Assembly: GCF_002849605.1 (NCBI RefSeq) | Contig: NZ_NPIB01000013.1 | Span: forward strand, 1-64,000 | Direction: 5' to 3' | Source: Photobacterium carnosum | GTDB lineage: Bacteria; Pseudomonadota; Gammaproteobacteria; Enterobacterales; Vibrionaceae | Length of the DNA stretch: 64,000 nt | Shown here: positions 39,748-48,415 of the stretch, in pieces | Layout of the letters: every line of letters starts with the position of its first letter | Numbering within the stretch: the stretch's first letter is position 1 | Translations under genes and position numbers: made by a program | Notes under the pieces: model-generated | Told to the model about the DNA's origin: nothing | Databases searched by the model: none | The model's input: only the letters and a program-made list of their open reading frames with translations

Positions 39748-40317
39748 TTATAAATTTTGACTTACTTTTGCAATATAAAGACTGACATCTTCAAGCTTGC
39801 TCTTTATCTGAGTTACCTCTATACCGATTGCCATTAACTCAGCAGAAATCGTGTTAGGTTCAAAATTAATAATATTTTGTAAAACTTTATTTTCCGTGCC
39901 TTTAAAGAATGTTATTAACCCAAAAACTTCGTCTGCCATACTCTGACCACTTTCAGAAGTAACAGAGTCGAGTACGATCAAAGCATCCTGTAACTTAGCT
40001 AAACTATTAGCTAACTTGTCAGTGTGCGCTTGCACATCATTTTGACTTGGTAAAGAATCTCTCCCAAGTTGAGATGCGGCTATTAATTGCACTACAGTAC
40101 GCATGTTCCAAGTATAGAAATGTTGTCTATACTTGATAATAGCCTGTTTAGCTTGAGAGACTTCAGTGAAAACTTTTTCCCAACGATTCTTCTCTTTCCA
40201 ACTGTACGCCCCCCAGAACGCAGATACTGATAGGACTAGCGTACCAATTCCAGTAAGTAAGTCGCCTATATGAGCAAAATATTCAAATTTCATTTCTGGT
40301 AAAAAACGCCACAACAT
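39748..40317 (-). CDS. Cassette-borne one-TM protein of unknown function
   Basis: 189 aa. A hydrophobic segment near the N-terminus (about 16-38, IGDLLTGIGTLVLSVSAFWGAY) is followed by a charged, helical, probably cytoplasmic domain (about 45-185) with coiled-coil-like spacing. I recognise no family. An alternative start is Met9. It lies between attC 2 and attC 3, antisense to the cassette orientation, which implies its own promoter. Reverse-oriented cassettes often carry toxin-antitoxin or defence genes, but nothing in this protein proves that. Confidence 0.7.
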   Translation of the reverse strand: MLWRFLPEMKFEYFAHIGDLLTGIGTLVLSVSAFWGAYSWKEKNRWEKVFTEVSQAKQAIIKYRQHFYTWNMRTVVQLIAASQLGRDSLPSQNDVQAHTDKLANSLAKLQDALIVLDSVTSESGQSMADEVFGLITFFKGTENKVLQNIINFEPNTISAELMAIGIEVTQIKSKLEDVSLYIAKVSQNL

Positions 40318-40337
40318 AGTGATGATTCCCGAGAACT

Positions 40338-40465
40338 GTATAACGCCGCGTTAAGTAGTGAGCAACGCTACCACGAAACCTAACCATACCACCGTAAACA
40401 CAAAACCCAACGATGGAATGAAAAGTGCCATGTGTTGCGAATCACTCTTGAACAGTTTGTTGAAC
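40338..40465 (+). other. Integron-type attC site 3 (long form)
   Basis: R'' GTATAAC (40338-40344) and R' GTTGAAC (40459-40465), 128 bp, the length of VCR-type Vibrio repeats. The left arm GTTAAGTAGTGAGCAACGC pairs with the reverse complement of the right arm (GTTCAAGAGTGATTCGCAAC) with unpaired single bases. Confidence 0.8.
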
Positions 40466-40687
40466 GAAGCTGCTGCGCGGCAGAGTAAAGCAGACTGCGA
40501 TTAAGCTACCTTTAATACTCCTTTTAATGAAGTATTAAAGATGAACAACAACGTTCAGATTATCTTTATGAACAACATGTTACCCACCTAACTCTACAAG
40601 GTAAACGTCCTGCCACTATTGATAGTTATAGTCATGCACTTCGTCGCATTACTCACCATTTAGATAAATCGCCTGATACGTATCTGT
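40460..40687 (+). pseudogene. Recombinase-cassette repeat, copy B (truncated)
   Basis: Begins TTGAACGAAGC at the attC 3 crossover, like copy A at attC 1. The ORF remnant (from about 40541) keeps DNA for the recombinase N-terminus, including the GCACTTCGTCGCATT stretch that copy A has lost, but its start region is deleted and out of frame. Similarity ends at GATACG (40680), followed by TATCTGTTA, the same string that forms the edge of attC 2. The attC of this cassette is missing. Confidence 0.75.
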
Positions 40688-40697
40688 TAATTTTCAG

Positions 40698-41576
40698 CTA
40701 TTTACCCCATAACATTTTTTTGTACTTGAATGCTTCCGCAGCATTATCAAGAGATGGCATTAGTGTAAGTTTGGAAATATCCACTTTGTATAATAGCTGC
40801 AGTAAATGTTGAGCTTCCGAACTAGGCAATGACAAGCGAATTAATCCGGGTCTAGTGTACGATCTGTTAGGTCTTTCATCCTCGACTATTGCTTCGATAC
40901 TTGGCCACTTACTATGTTTTTCGTAAAAAGCATTCGCTGAATTGACTAGGGTAAATAATCCTTTCTGTGCTCTTAAGAATGTGTTCCCGGCCTTTGGTGC
41001 AGAAACAATGTTTAAACTTGGGATGTCGTTTATTAAAACAGTGCTCACACACATTATAGATAAACATGTTTCTGGATCTGCATTTAACGCACTAGTAGCT
41101 GCGAAGTAAGCCGCAACGAAAGGAGATTCAGTCCAATCGAGTAAACGAGTTGAAACTCCATGATGCTGAGCTAGAGCTATACTCGGCAAAAGCTCCGGAG
41201 TAAAACATTCATCCATATGAGTTACCGACTGTTTGAAGTGCGCGTAGTTTAAAGGCGTAGAAACTCCAATGCGGTCTGCTGCTTCCAGAAATAGATATAT
41301 CGACCTTATTTCTGCATGATTATGACATCGAAGATAATCTTTAATATCATCAGTTCGATCTGTTGGAGGTTGTGGAGTAAAATGCTCTAGCATATTAAAA
41401 TTCCGATGAGCTGTGGGTATTAGCTCCCATTCTTTATTTCCCTGACCTCTAAAAACATAACCATTAACAAACCTTTCACTAACATCGAAAATGCAACTTG
41501 GTTCAAATATGTTCTCACCAAGAAGATAATCAAAAAGCTCTCTTGCAGAATCAAAAAAGTGATCGTAATCGTACAT
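40698..41576 (-). CDS. FRG-domain protein
   Basis: 292 aa from the ATG at 41576, which follows GAGGAC; an upstream ATG at 41588 lacks a ribosome binding site. The FRG domain spans about 35-190: YVFRGQGNKEWELIPTAHR holds the Phe-Arg-Gly motif, and ALAQHHGVSTRLLDWTESPFVAAYFAA is its second hallmark. FRG proteins are common in cassettes and mobile islands and are suspected of a nucleic acid- or nucleotide-related role in phage defence; the biochemistry is not established. It sits antisense in the cassette array. Confidence 0.9.
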   Translation of the reverse strand: MYDYDHFFDSARELFDYLLGENIFEPSCIFDVSERFVNGYVFRGQGNKEWELIPTAHRNFNMLEHFTPQPPTDRTDDIKDYLRCHNHAEIRSIYLFLEAADRIGVSTPLNYAHFKQSVTHMDECFTPELLPSIALAQHHGVSTRLLDWTESPFVAAYFAATSALNADPETCLSIMCVSTVLINDIPSLNIVSAPKAGNTFLRAQKGLFTLVNSANAFYEKHSKWPSIEAIVEDERPNRSYTRPGLIRLSLPSSEAQHLLQLLYKVDISKLTLMPSLDNAAEAFKYKKMLWGK

Positions 41577-41588
41577 CAAAGTCCTCAT

Positions 41589-42009
41589 TTACACTTGTGC
41601 CATATATAGCTTATTAATAAGTATTCTGCTTTCACGAAAAAGCACACTTCTAAAATATGACAATCATAATGAATTTAATTCAAAAATATCATGATGTTGG
41701 TAGTGTTTTTTATATTTCAAATGCTTTTTAATAATGTAGAAAATAAGAAATGTATTTACTCAGTCTTATTAAATATGAAGCCAAACAGATAAAATCACCG
41801 TGCTCCGTTGTAACTGTTCAAATACTCTGTAAATAAAACTAATCCAAAATCACGTTAATACGATATGAATGAGTATTTGATCTAACCAATAATGGGGCAA
41901 TTATGAGTTAGCTGAGTTACTAACTCATAGATGGACAGAAGCGAGCTAGGAGTTCTGTCCCAACTAGCCGAAGTGAGATTAGAAAAAGTATGTTAATACC
42001 TTAGATCCT
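41589..42009. other. Gene-free region between the FRG and HEPN-like genes
   Basis: About 420 bp with the FRG promoter side and the two-hairpin element B (41905-41960). It ends in GTTAGGC (42010-42016), a perfect R' core GTTRRRY. A partner R'' (ATCTAAC 41880, TACTAAC 41917 or TCCCAAC 41957) can be proposed, but none gives a convincing stem, so this cassette boundary is tentative. Confidence 0.45.
41905..41960 (+). repeat. Two-hairpin element, copy B
   Basis: Hairpin 1 GAGTTAG (41905-41911) / CTAACTC (41920-41926); hairpin 2 GGACAGAA (41933-41940) / TTCTGTCC (41953-41960). Compared with copy A, ACAAAA:TTTTGT has become ACAGAA:TTCTGT, a compensated pair change. Confidence 0.5.
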
Positions 42010-42010
42010 G

Positions 42011-42730
42011 TTAGGCGATTTTCACTACACCATTTTCGTAATGGTTGGAGAATAATACAGGCAACGCTGGGCAATCGGATAATAAATCAGAGCGCAATTC
42101 ATCATATACCTTAGTAATTGCCCAACCTTTCAATTGTGATGTGCGACCTTCAACCTGAAACTGAGTTTCACCAACAGAGTAATATGGAGAGTTGTATTCA
42201 GGAAGAATATTGATGGACTGCATAATTGTAGCAATATTATCATTATTTTTAGGATCGGCAGCTGCATAGTGTGCAGCAACTTTATTTCGCCATTTTTTTA
42301 CTGCATCTGGCAAATAATAGTCTTTTATTGCCTTAGATTTATCTCTAATCAACGAGTTATTTTGTTTTATATCCAGATATGTCACACCTGATTCAAACAG
42401 TTCTTTTAAAGCGACTAGTGAACATAAGTTACTTAGGTAAATACTAAAAATGTCGAAATTGTTAGTACCAAAATGTACAGCAAATACATCAGTAGTATCG
42501 ACTAGCGTAATTGTGCTCGTTGCTCTGTGATTTAGAACAAGTTCTTTGTTTTGTTGCAACTTTACCAACATTTGTTGAGCTTGTTGATAGTTAGACGCTC
42601 CATGTTTAAGCAGGAATTTGACGTTTTCATGGAAGCGAACACTCTGTGCCTCTTGAGCTAACCGCGATTTTACTTGTTGGATTTGTGGCCCCATACGGCC
42701 CAATTCCTGATCAAATGTAAGCTCAATCAT
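42011..42730 (-). CDS. Hypothetical protein with a HEPN-like RNxxxxH motif
   Basis: 239 aa, soluble, helical. WRNKVAAHYAAADP (near 170) fits the R-polar-x4-H signature of HEPN ribonucleases (Arg, Asn, four residues, His), which occur widely in toxin and abortive-infection proteins. The rest is not recognised. AGAGAGG ribosome binding site. Its stop codon overlaps the GTTAGGC cassette boundary. A motif this short can occur by chance, so nuclease function is inference. Confidence 0.7.
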   Translation of the reverse strand: MIELTFDQELGRMGPQIQQVKSRLAQEAQSVRFHENVKFLLKHGASNYQQAQQMLVKLQQNKELVLNHRATSTITLVDTTDVFAVHFGTNNFDIFSIYLSNLCSLVALKELFESGVTYLDIKQNNSLIRDKSKAIKDYYLPDAVKKWRNKVAAHYAAADPKNNDNIATIMQSINILPEYNSPYYSVGETQFQVEGRTSQLKGWAITKVYDELRSDLLSDCPALPVLFSNHYENGVVKIA

Positions 42731-43697
42731 ACTACCTCTCTCTTAACACTATAAATTAACTCGTGATATTATTTAGAACGCCATACGCTATAATAAAAAA
42801 GGGGCAATACAAGAAAAGAGCGCGAATATTTAAGTTCTTACACTGTAATATTAGGTTTAATAAGGCAAAAATAGATGAACAAGATATGGATGAATCTTTA
42901 CTATGAATTGTAATGGAGTAAAAATCAGTTACAGATCTTTGATCTGTTATTGCAGCTCTCATTTTAGGTATACCCCAACGAAATCAGTTCACTTCATCTC
43001 TCAACCCGCATTGCAGCATTTAAGAAACTATCTATAACAAACTAATCAAAGAAACTAATTTAAATGGAACCAAGAGGTGATAGGTATGACATAATATTAA
43101 GAAATTAAAGCCGTGTTCTTTTTCAAATAATGTTGGTGCTGTTATTACTTTATCTTGATCGTAATTATATACAATGAATCTAACCCCATCAGATTTATTA
43201 GCGCTTGTTTGTTTATCATCTAGCCTTCAATGAGTGCCTCTACATGATATTAAAAACACATATTTTGAATGGGTATAACTAATTAAGTTCCCAACTATAC
43301 GACAGAACCTTTATTTTGTGTTGTTTGCGTTACATTGTGTTACTTAAGTATCAATTCTGTAATAAAAGTTTTATTATAATTACGTTTTTTTGGTTTTATT
43401 ATCAGTAATTTACGGCTCGTAGTGCGATCAGTGTGATCAATGTTCTATATTTTGCATGTTATGTAAGTATATTCTGGAAATATCAGTCAAAAACGAGCAA
43501 TATCACCCCTGAGTTATGCTAGTGACGAATGCTTTAATCAATTTATTATTATAAAGAGCTAAAACTAAATTTATTAAAGTAGATAAATGCTGCATCTAAC
43601 TCTTAATTATTTTAATTAAATCAATTATTTATTATGTATATGTCAGTGAAGGAATATCACATTCATTGATATCAGTTTGGATATAAGGGTAAAAACT
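42731..43697. promoter_or_regulatory. Long non-coding region before the PTS gene
   Basis: Nearly 1 kb with no gene I can support. It marks the right edge of the cassette island and the promoter region of the PTS permease. CTATAACAAACT near 43032 resembles the start of a VCR but no matching right arm is found. GTGCGATCAGTGTGATC near 43421 resembles a CRP half-site. Confidence 0.35.
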
Positions 43698-45212
43698 ATG
43701 TCGAATGGCAATAAATCCTCAGCAGAGAAGATCCTTGAAGGGGTTGGTGGTGCTGCTAACATTAAGTTTCTGACGTGCTGTGCAACGCGTTTACGTTTTG
43801 AATTAAACGATAACTCAATTGTAGATAAAGCTGCATTAGATGCTATTCCTGATGTAATGGGTTGTGTTCCTCAAAGTGGCGAGCGCTACCAAATTGTTGT
43901 TGGTGGTGGTGTTGCGACGATGCATAGCGCACTGCAACAGTTAATTGAAAACCAAGCGAATAGTGGTAATAGCACAAGCGTTAATGAAACGAAAGCCGCT
44001 GCTAGTACATCAAATGATGATGTAAAAGCATCACTGCGTTCAGGTGGTGTTCGTGGCAAAGTTGCTTGGGTTGATGGTTTCTTTGAATACCTTTCAGATT
44101 CGTTCCGTCCCATTTTAGGTATTTTACTAGGTGCTTCGTTAATTATTGCTCTGGCAGCCGTTCTTGATGCCCTACACATTGTTGATTTTAGAGGTGTTAA
44201 ATCTGCTGGTTGGATCTTTGTCGATTCAATGTGGCATTCAGTTTTCTACTTCTTGCCAATTATGGTTGCTTATAACGCAGCTAAAAAACTGAAGGTTGAC
44301 CCTTGGTTAGGTGCGGCAATCATGGGCGCATTAATGACGCCTGATTTCCAAAAGCTAACATCATTAGCGTCAACAACATCTATTAAAGATACAACATTAG
44401 GTACTGTCTCTCACATTGCTCATGTGTTTGGTTTACCAATGCAGCTTAATGATTACTCTGGTAACGTATTCGTTCCGTTGATCATGGTTGCTGTATTAGC
44501 GCTTGTATATCGCTTCTTAAAGAAAATCATTCCTGACAACCTACACATGGTATTTGTACCATTCCTTTCTTTGATCATCATGATCCCGCTAACAGCGTTC
44601 TTGATTGGTCCACTAGGTGTATGGATTGGTACTTACTTAGGTCTTGGTCTAGCTTGGTTAAATACGCATGCACCGTTTGTGTTCGCGATTCTAATCCCGT
44701 TATTGTACCCATTCCTTGTTCCATTGGGTCTACACTGGCCTCTAAACGCACTAATGTTAATGAATATTCAAACATTAGGTTATGACTTTATTCAAGGCCC
44801 TATGGGTGTGTGGAACTTTGCATGTTTCGGCGCAACCGCGGGTGTATTGTTGATTTCACTTCGTGAAAAAGATGCCACTATGCGTCAAACCGCTTCTGGT
44901 GCGTTAGCCGCTGGTTTATTTGGTGGTATTTCAGAGCCATCACTATACGGTATCCACTTACGCTTTAAGAAAGTTTACTCACGTTTACTTCCTGGTTGTC
45001 TAGCAGGTGGTGTAACACTTGCGATTCTTGGTTCTATGTACGGTAGTGTTAAAACTCAAGCGTTTGCATTTACGTCACTATTAACTATTCCTGTGTTCCA
45101 CCCAATGTGGGTTTACGCAGTATCAATCGCAGTTGCTTTTGTTGTGCCAATGGTACTGATCTTCATCTTCGATTATCGTACAGCAGAAGAAAAAGCAGAG
45201 CACAAAGAATAG
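43698..45212 (+). CDS. PTS permease EIIBC, beta-glucoside/sucrose type
   Basis: 504 aa from the ATG at 43698 (AAGGG upstream; a TTG-started extension to 43677 is less likely). N-terminal EIIB domain (about 5-85) with the phosphorylatable Cys in LTCCATRLRFEL. A Ser/Ala-rich linker (87-115) leads to the EIIC membrane domain of the glucose-glucoside family (WVDGFFEYLSDSFRPILGILLGASLI, WPLNALMLMNIQTLG, GGISEPSLYGIHLRF). No EIIA domain is fused, so it relies on a separate EIIA. The sugar is not determinable; no hydrolase or antiterminator gene is next to it. Confidence 0.88.
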   Translation: MSNGNKSSAEKILEGVGGAANIKFLTCCATRLRFELNDNSIVDKAALDAIPDVMGCVPQSGERYQIVVGGGVATMHSALQQLIENQANSGNSTSVNETKAAASTSNDDVKASLRSGGVRGKVAWVDGFFEYLSDSFRPILGILLGASLIIALAAVLDALHIVDFRGVKSAGWIFVDSMWHSVFYFLPIMVAYNAAKKLKVDPWLGAAIMGALMTPDFQKLTSLASTTSIKDTTLGTVSHIAHVFGLPMQLNDYSGNVFVPLIMVAVLALVYRFLKKIIPDNLHMVFVPFLSLIIMIPLTAFLIGPLGVWIGTYLGLGLAWLNTHAPFVFAILIPLLYPFLVPLGLHWPLNALMLMNIQTLGYDFIQGPMGVWNFACFGATAGVLLISLREKDATMRQTASGALAAGLFGGISEPSLYGIHLRFKKVYSRLLPGCLAGGVTLAILGSMYGSVKTQAFAFTSLLTIPVFHPMWVYAVSIAVAFVVPMVLIFIFDYRTAEEKAEHKE

Positions 45213-45284
45213 CGTTAATTACGATTAGTGACTCTTTGTATTATAGAATGAACAGAGAGGTATATTAGCTCGCCTCTCTATGAA

Positions 45285-45317
45285 AATCCCGCGATGAAAG
45301 TCGCGGGATTTTTTTAT
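45285..45317 (+). terminator. Terminator of the EIIBC gene
   Basis: AATCCCGCGA / TCGCGGGATT, loop TGAAAG, T7. Confidence 0.93.
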
Positions 45318-45778
45318 TTATAAATTATCGAAAAGTGGGTGTATGGAAATTGAATATTACATTGATATGATTTATAAATTGGTTGTTTTAATTATTATGT
45401 TGGGGCTTAAAATTAACGTTGGAAAGTAAAGTTTAACGAATATCGCTTATTATTCATGTTACATAGGTTACAAAGGTTACTTATTAGTGATTAAGTGACT
45501 TATTGAAAAATGCTTTTTTTGTGTATTTTTATTATTTTAAATCATGGTGTTATAGTTTTGATATCGTGATTTGATACGTTTGTTTCATTGTGATCTACAT
45601 TATAGTTTGGAATTATACTTTATTGCTTATTAGTAATTTTGATAGCCATCAAGTTATATTACTCGACGCATTTTATACTAATGCTTGAAATAATACGGAA
45701 TAAGTATTAGCAAATGACTACGGGGGTATGTCGCTAATGCTTAGTATTATTCCAATTTAATATACTCAGGAGCTAACA
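45318..45778 (+). promoter_or_regulatory. Upstream region of the EIICB transcription unit
   Basis: About 460 bp of AT-rich DNA without a gene. TTGTGATCTACATTA (from 45589) contains a good CRP half-site (TGTGA) with a poor second half; cAMP-CRP control of glucose-family PTS genes is known in relatives, so this is a weak candidate. Confidence 0.35.
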
Positions 45779-45889
45779 ATGTTCACTAACGCGATTACCC
45801 TTGGTAATTTGAGCTGGGCTCTAACTGCGAAAGTGTTCATCACTTGCTTATTTGTTTTTGAATATGATTTAGAAAAAGAGACAAAGTAA
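45779..45889 (+). CDS. 36-codon small ORF upstream of the glucose-type PTS gene
   Basis: MFTNAITLGNLSWALTAKVF then ITCLFVFEYDLEKETK. Perfectly spaced CAGGAG ribosome binding site and ATG start, 54 bp before the EIICB start. One hydrophobic stretch (about 13-28) and a charged C-terminus suggest a small membrane-associated protein or a leader peptide. I do not recognise it. A small protein next to PtsG brings SgrT (a PtsG inhibitor in enterics) to mind, but there is no sequence match that I can claim. Confidence 0.55.
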   Translation: MFTNAITLGNLSWALTAKVFITCLFVFEYDLEKETK

Positions 45890-45943
45890 CGTCTCATATT
45901 TATTTCATTGACAAGTGTAGAGTCATCTCAAGGAGACAAGGTA

Positions 45944-47563
45944 ATGAAAGCCTTTTTCAGTAAGTTATCTCAAGCTGTAATGCTACCGATAGCCTTGCTG
46001 CCAGCCGCTGGTATTATGCTAGGGCTTGGTGGTAGTTTTACGAACCAAAGTATGATTGAAGCGTACCAAATTGGTATTTTGCAAGACGGAACACTTTTAA
46101 ATAGTTTCCTACAGGTTATGACCGCAGCTGGCGGTATCGTCTTCGCAAACTTACCATTAATGTTCGCACTGGCTATTGCTATCGGTTTTGCCCGTGCAGA
46201 AAAGGGTGCTGCGGCACTGGCGGCTACCATTGCATATCTTGTAATGAACGTTGCGATTGCAAAAACATTGACTGTTGCGGGTATGGTTGATACCACCAAC
46301 AACACAGTGATATTAATGGGCAACCATTATGCTGGCGTATTAGCTGATGTGCTTGGTATTCAAAATACACTGAGTATGGGTGTATTTGGTGGTCTTATTG
46401 CTGGTGGTATTACTGTTGTGCTTCACAACAAATACCATAATATTAAGTTACCTGAATTCTTAGGTTTCTTTGGTGGTGCACGTTTCGTTCCGATTATTAG
46501 TGCATTCTCTGCATTATTTTACGGTATCGCATTAGTATTTATTTGGCCATACATCGGTGCTGCATTCGGTTCTATCGGTGCAATGCTAGGTGAAATGACG
46601 GCGTCTGGTCACGGTTATATTGCATCATTTATCTTTGGTATTATTGAACGTGCGCTGATCCCTGTTGGTCTACACCATGTATTCTATCTTCCATTATGGC
46701 AGACAGAAATTGGTGGCACCGCTGAAATCGCAGGTCATGTTTACAAAGGTACACAAAACATTTTCTTTGGTTCATTAGCGAATGGCGATTACACGCAGTT
46801 CTCTGCAACTAACTTTATGACGGGTAAGTTCCCATTCATGATGTTTGGTTTACCAGCAGCAGCTTATGCTATGTATACTGTTGCAGATAAAGAAAATAAA
46901 ACAGCGGTAGGTGGTCTATTATTCTCTGTTGCGCTAACTGCGTTTCTAACCGGTATTACTGAGCCAATCGAGTTTACGTTCCTATTCTTATCTGCGCCAC
47001 TTTACTACTTCATCCACGTGCCTCTTGCTGGTCTGTCATTTATGATTATGGACTTGCTACAGGTTAAAGTCGGTATGACATTCAGTGGTGGTTTCATTGA
47101 CTTCGCCTTGTTTGGTATGCTGCCAGGTCTAACGGGTACTGAAAACCATTGGTACTACATTCCGCTACTTGGTCTGATTTATGGCCCGGTGTACTTCTTC
47201 TTGTTCCGTTGGTTTATTCTGAAGTTCGACGTTAAAACACCCGGTCGTAAGGGTAGTGCTGTTGCCGTTGTGCGTAAGAAAGATTACCACGCATCAAAAG
47301 CTGCGGGTGGCGCGAATGACGCTCACGCTGATGAGATGATTAGTGCACTTGGCGGTAAAGATAATATCGTTGATGTTGATGCGTGTATTACCCGTTTACG
47401 TATTACTGTTAAAGACGGTGATTTAGTAAAAGATAATCAATATTGGACTGAGCATTTAGGTGCGAAGGGTTTAGTGAAGATTGGTAATACAGGTATTCAA
47501 GCTATCTATGGTGCACAAGCTGCTGGCTTTAAAGCACAGATTAACGCGAAACTGGGTAAGTAA
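45944..47563 (+). CDS. ptsG: PTS permease EIICB, glucose/N-acetylglucosamine type
   Basis: 539 aa from ATG 45944 with AAGGAGA upstream. EIIC domain: KLSQAVMLPIALLPAAGIMLGLG, GGARFVPIISAFSALFYGI, IIERALIPVGLHHVFYLPLWQTEIGG and LTGITEPIEFTFLFLSAPLYYFIHVPLAG match the PtsG/NagE pattern. C-terminal EIIB (about 465-539) with the phospho-Cys in VDACITRLRITV. There is no fused EIIA, which separates it from NagE of E. coli and favours PtsG, but the specificity is inferred. The longer start at 45908 is not needed. Confidence 0.85.
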   Translation: MKAFFSKLSQAVMLPIALLPAAGIMLGLGGSFTNQSMIEAYQIGILQDGTLLNSFLQVMTAAGGIVFANLPLMFALAIAIGFARAEKGAAALAATIAYLVMNVAIAKTLTVAGMVDTTNNTVILMGNHYAGVLADVLGIQNTLSMGVFGGLIAGGITVVLHNKYHNIKLPEFLGFFGGARFVPIISAFSALFYGIALVFIWPYIGAAFGSIGAMLGEMTASGHGYIASFIFGIIERALIPVGLHHVFYLPLWQTEIGGTAEIAGHVYKGTQNIFFGSLANGDYTQFSATNFMTGKFPFMMFGLPAAAYAMYTVADKENKTAVGGLLFSVALTAFLTGITEPIEFTFLFLSAPLYYFIHVPLAGLSFMIMDLLQVKVGMTFSGGFIDFALFGMLPGLTGTENHWYYIPLLGLIYGPVYFFLFRWFILKFDVKTPGRKGSAVAVVRKKDYHASKAAGGANDAHADEMISALGGKDNIVDVDACITRLRITVKDGDLVKDNQYWTEHLGAKGLVKIGNTGIQAIYGAQAAGFKAQINAKLGK

Positions 47564-47571
47564 GAACGCTA

Positions 47572-48039
47572 ATGAGCTTTAAATTAAAATACCGACGTAT
47601 TGGTACTTTTATGATTGATATGGCAATAGTGCAGATGTTCGCGATGGTTGGTCGCGACCTCTACCTTGGTATTATTGCTTATATCTCTAATGGTACTGGC
47701 GCGACGTTTTCGTTAAACGACGCCATGGCATTACCTGCATTATTGTTATTATTTCTGGGGGTAATGTTGTTATTTATTGGTGTCTTTATGGGCTATCAAT
47801 GGATCTGTTATCGTTTATTAGGTACGTCACTATCGCGTTACTTATTAAGTGTGCAGATTGTAGCAACAGATGATCAGCCATTGACGAAGCAACGTTACTT
47901 AAAGCGTGAGTTTAATAAAATTTACCTTTGTGTCGCAACGTTGGGATTATATCCACTTTATTGTGGGGCTCAATATTTAGCTTTCTCACATCTACCTTGG
48001 CATGATCGTACTAATCACACGACAGCTATATTGCGTTAA
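47572..48039 (+). CDS. RDD-family membrane protein
   Basis: 155 aa, three hydrophobic helices. The RDD motif occurs in modified form (YRRIGTFMIDMAIVQMF, Arg and Asp in helix 1). Starts 8 bp after ptsG, so it is co-transcribed. Some RDD proteins are proposed ion exchangers, but most are unassigned. Confidence 0.8.
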   Translation: MSFKLKYRRIGTFMIDMAIVQMFAMVGRDLYLGIIAYISNGTGATFSLNDAMALPALLLLFLGVMLLFIGVFMGYQWICYRLLGTSLSRYLLSVQIVATDDQPLTKQRYLKREFNKIYLCVATLGLYPLYCGAQYLAFSHLPWHDRTNHTTAILR

Positions 48040-48057
48040 GTTATCACCATAAATACG

Positions 48058-48090
48058 AAAGCCACAGCATTACGCTGTGGCTTTTTTTTG
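48058..48090 (+). terminator. Terminator after ptsG-RDD
   Basis: AAAGCCACAGC / GCTGTGGCTTT (11 bp), ATTAC loop, T8. Confidence 0.93.
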
Positions 48091-48301
48091 CGTTTTTTTA
48101 ATGTCATTGTTGCTGCTAGACTCAAGATTGTTGTTTTTTTGTGCGATTATTGGTGCTTTATTTAAACAGTGTTTTATATTTATGTATTTATTGTGGTTGC
48201 TTTATTTTGAATGGTTTTTGATCGTAATTTATAACATTAGGGTGATTATAAGTCGAAAGTTTGTTTTTATTTGTTGAATTTAACCTTGTTTTCATTATTG
48301 G

Positions 48302-48333
48302 AAAGATAGCTTTCACTGCTGAACGCTATCTTT
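48302..48333 (+). terminator. Second hairpin upstream of kbp
   Basis: AAAGATAGC (48302-48310) / GCTATCTTT (48325-48333) with an inner TTCA/TGAA stem, followed by a few T's. The rest of 48091-48415 shows no gene. Confidence 0.55.
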
Positions 48334-48415
48334 TAATCAGTAGGGTCATTACTCTTTTGCGGTCTATACAAATAATCTGCATTAAAAATAAAGCAGTTAA
48401 TAAAGGAAGAAAACA

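Noticed and set aside
42756..42962. 68-codon minus-strand frame upstream of the HEPN-like gene
   Set aside because: No ribosome binding site and low-complexity composition; probably the promoter region.
48077..48277. 66-codon hydrophobic plus-strand frame
   Set aside because: Starts within the T tract of the preceding terminator, no ribosome binding site, composition of AT-rich non-coding DNA.
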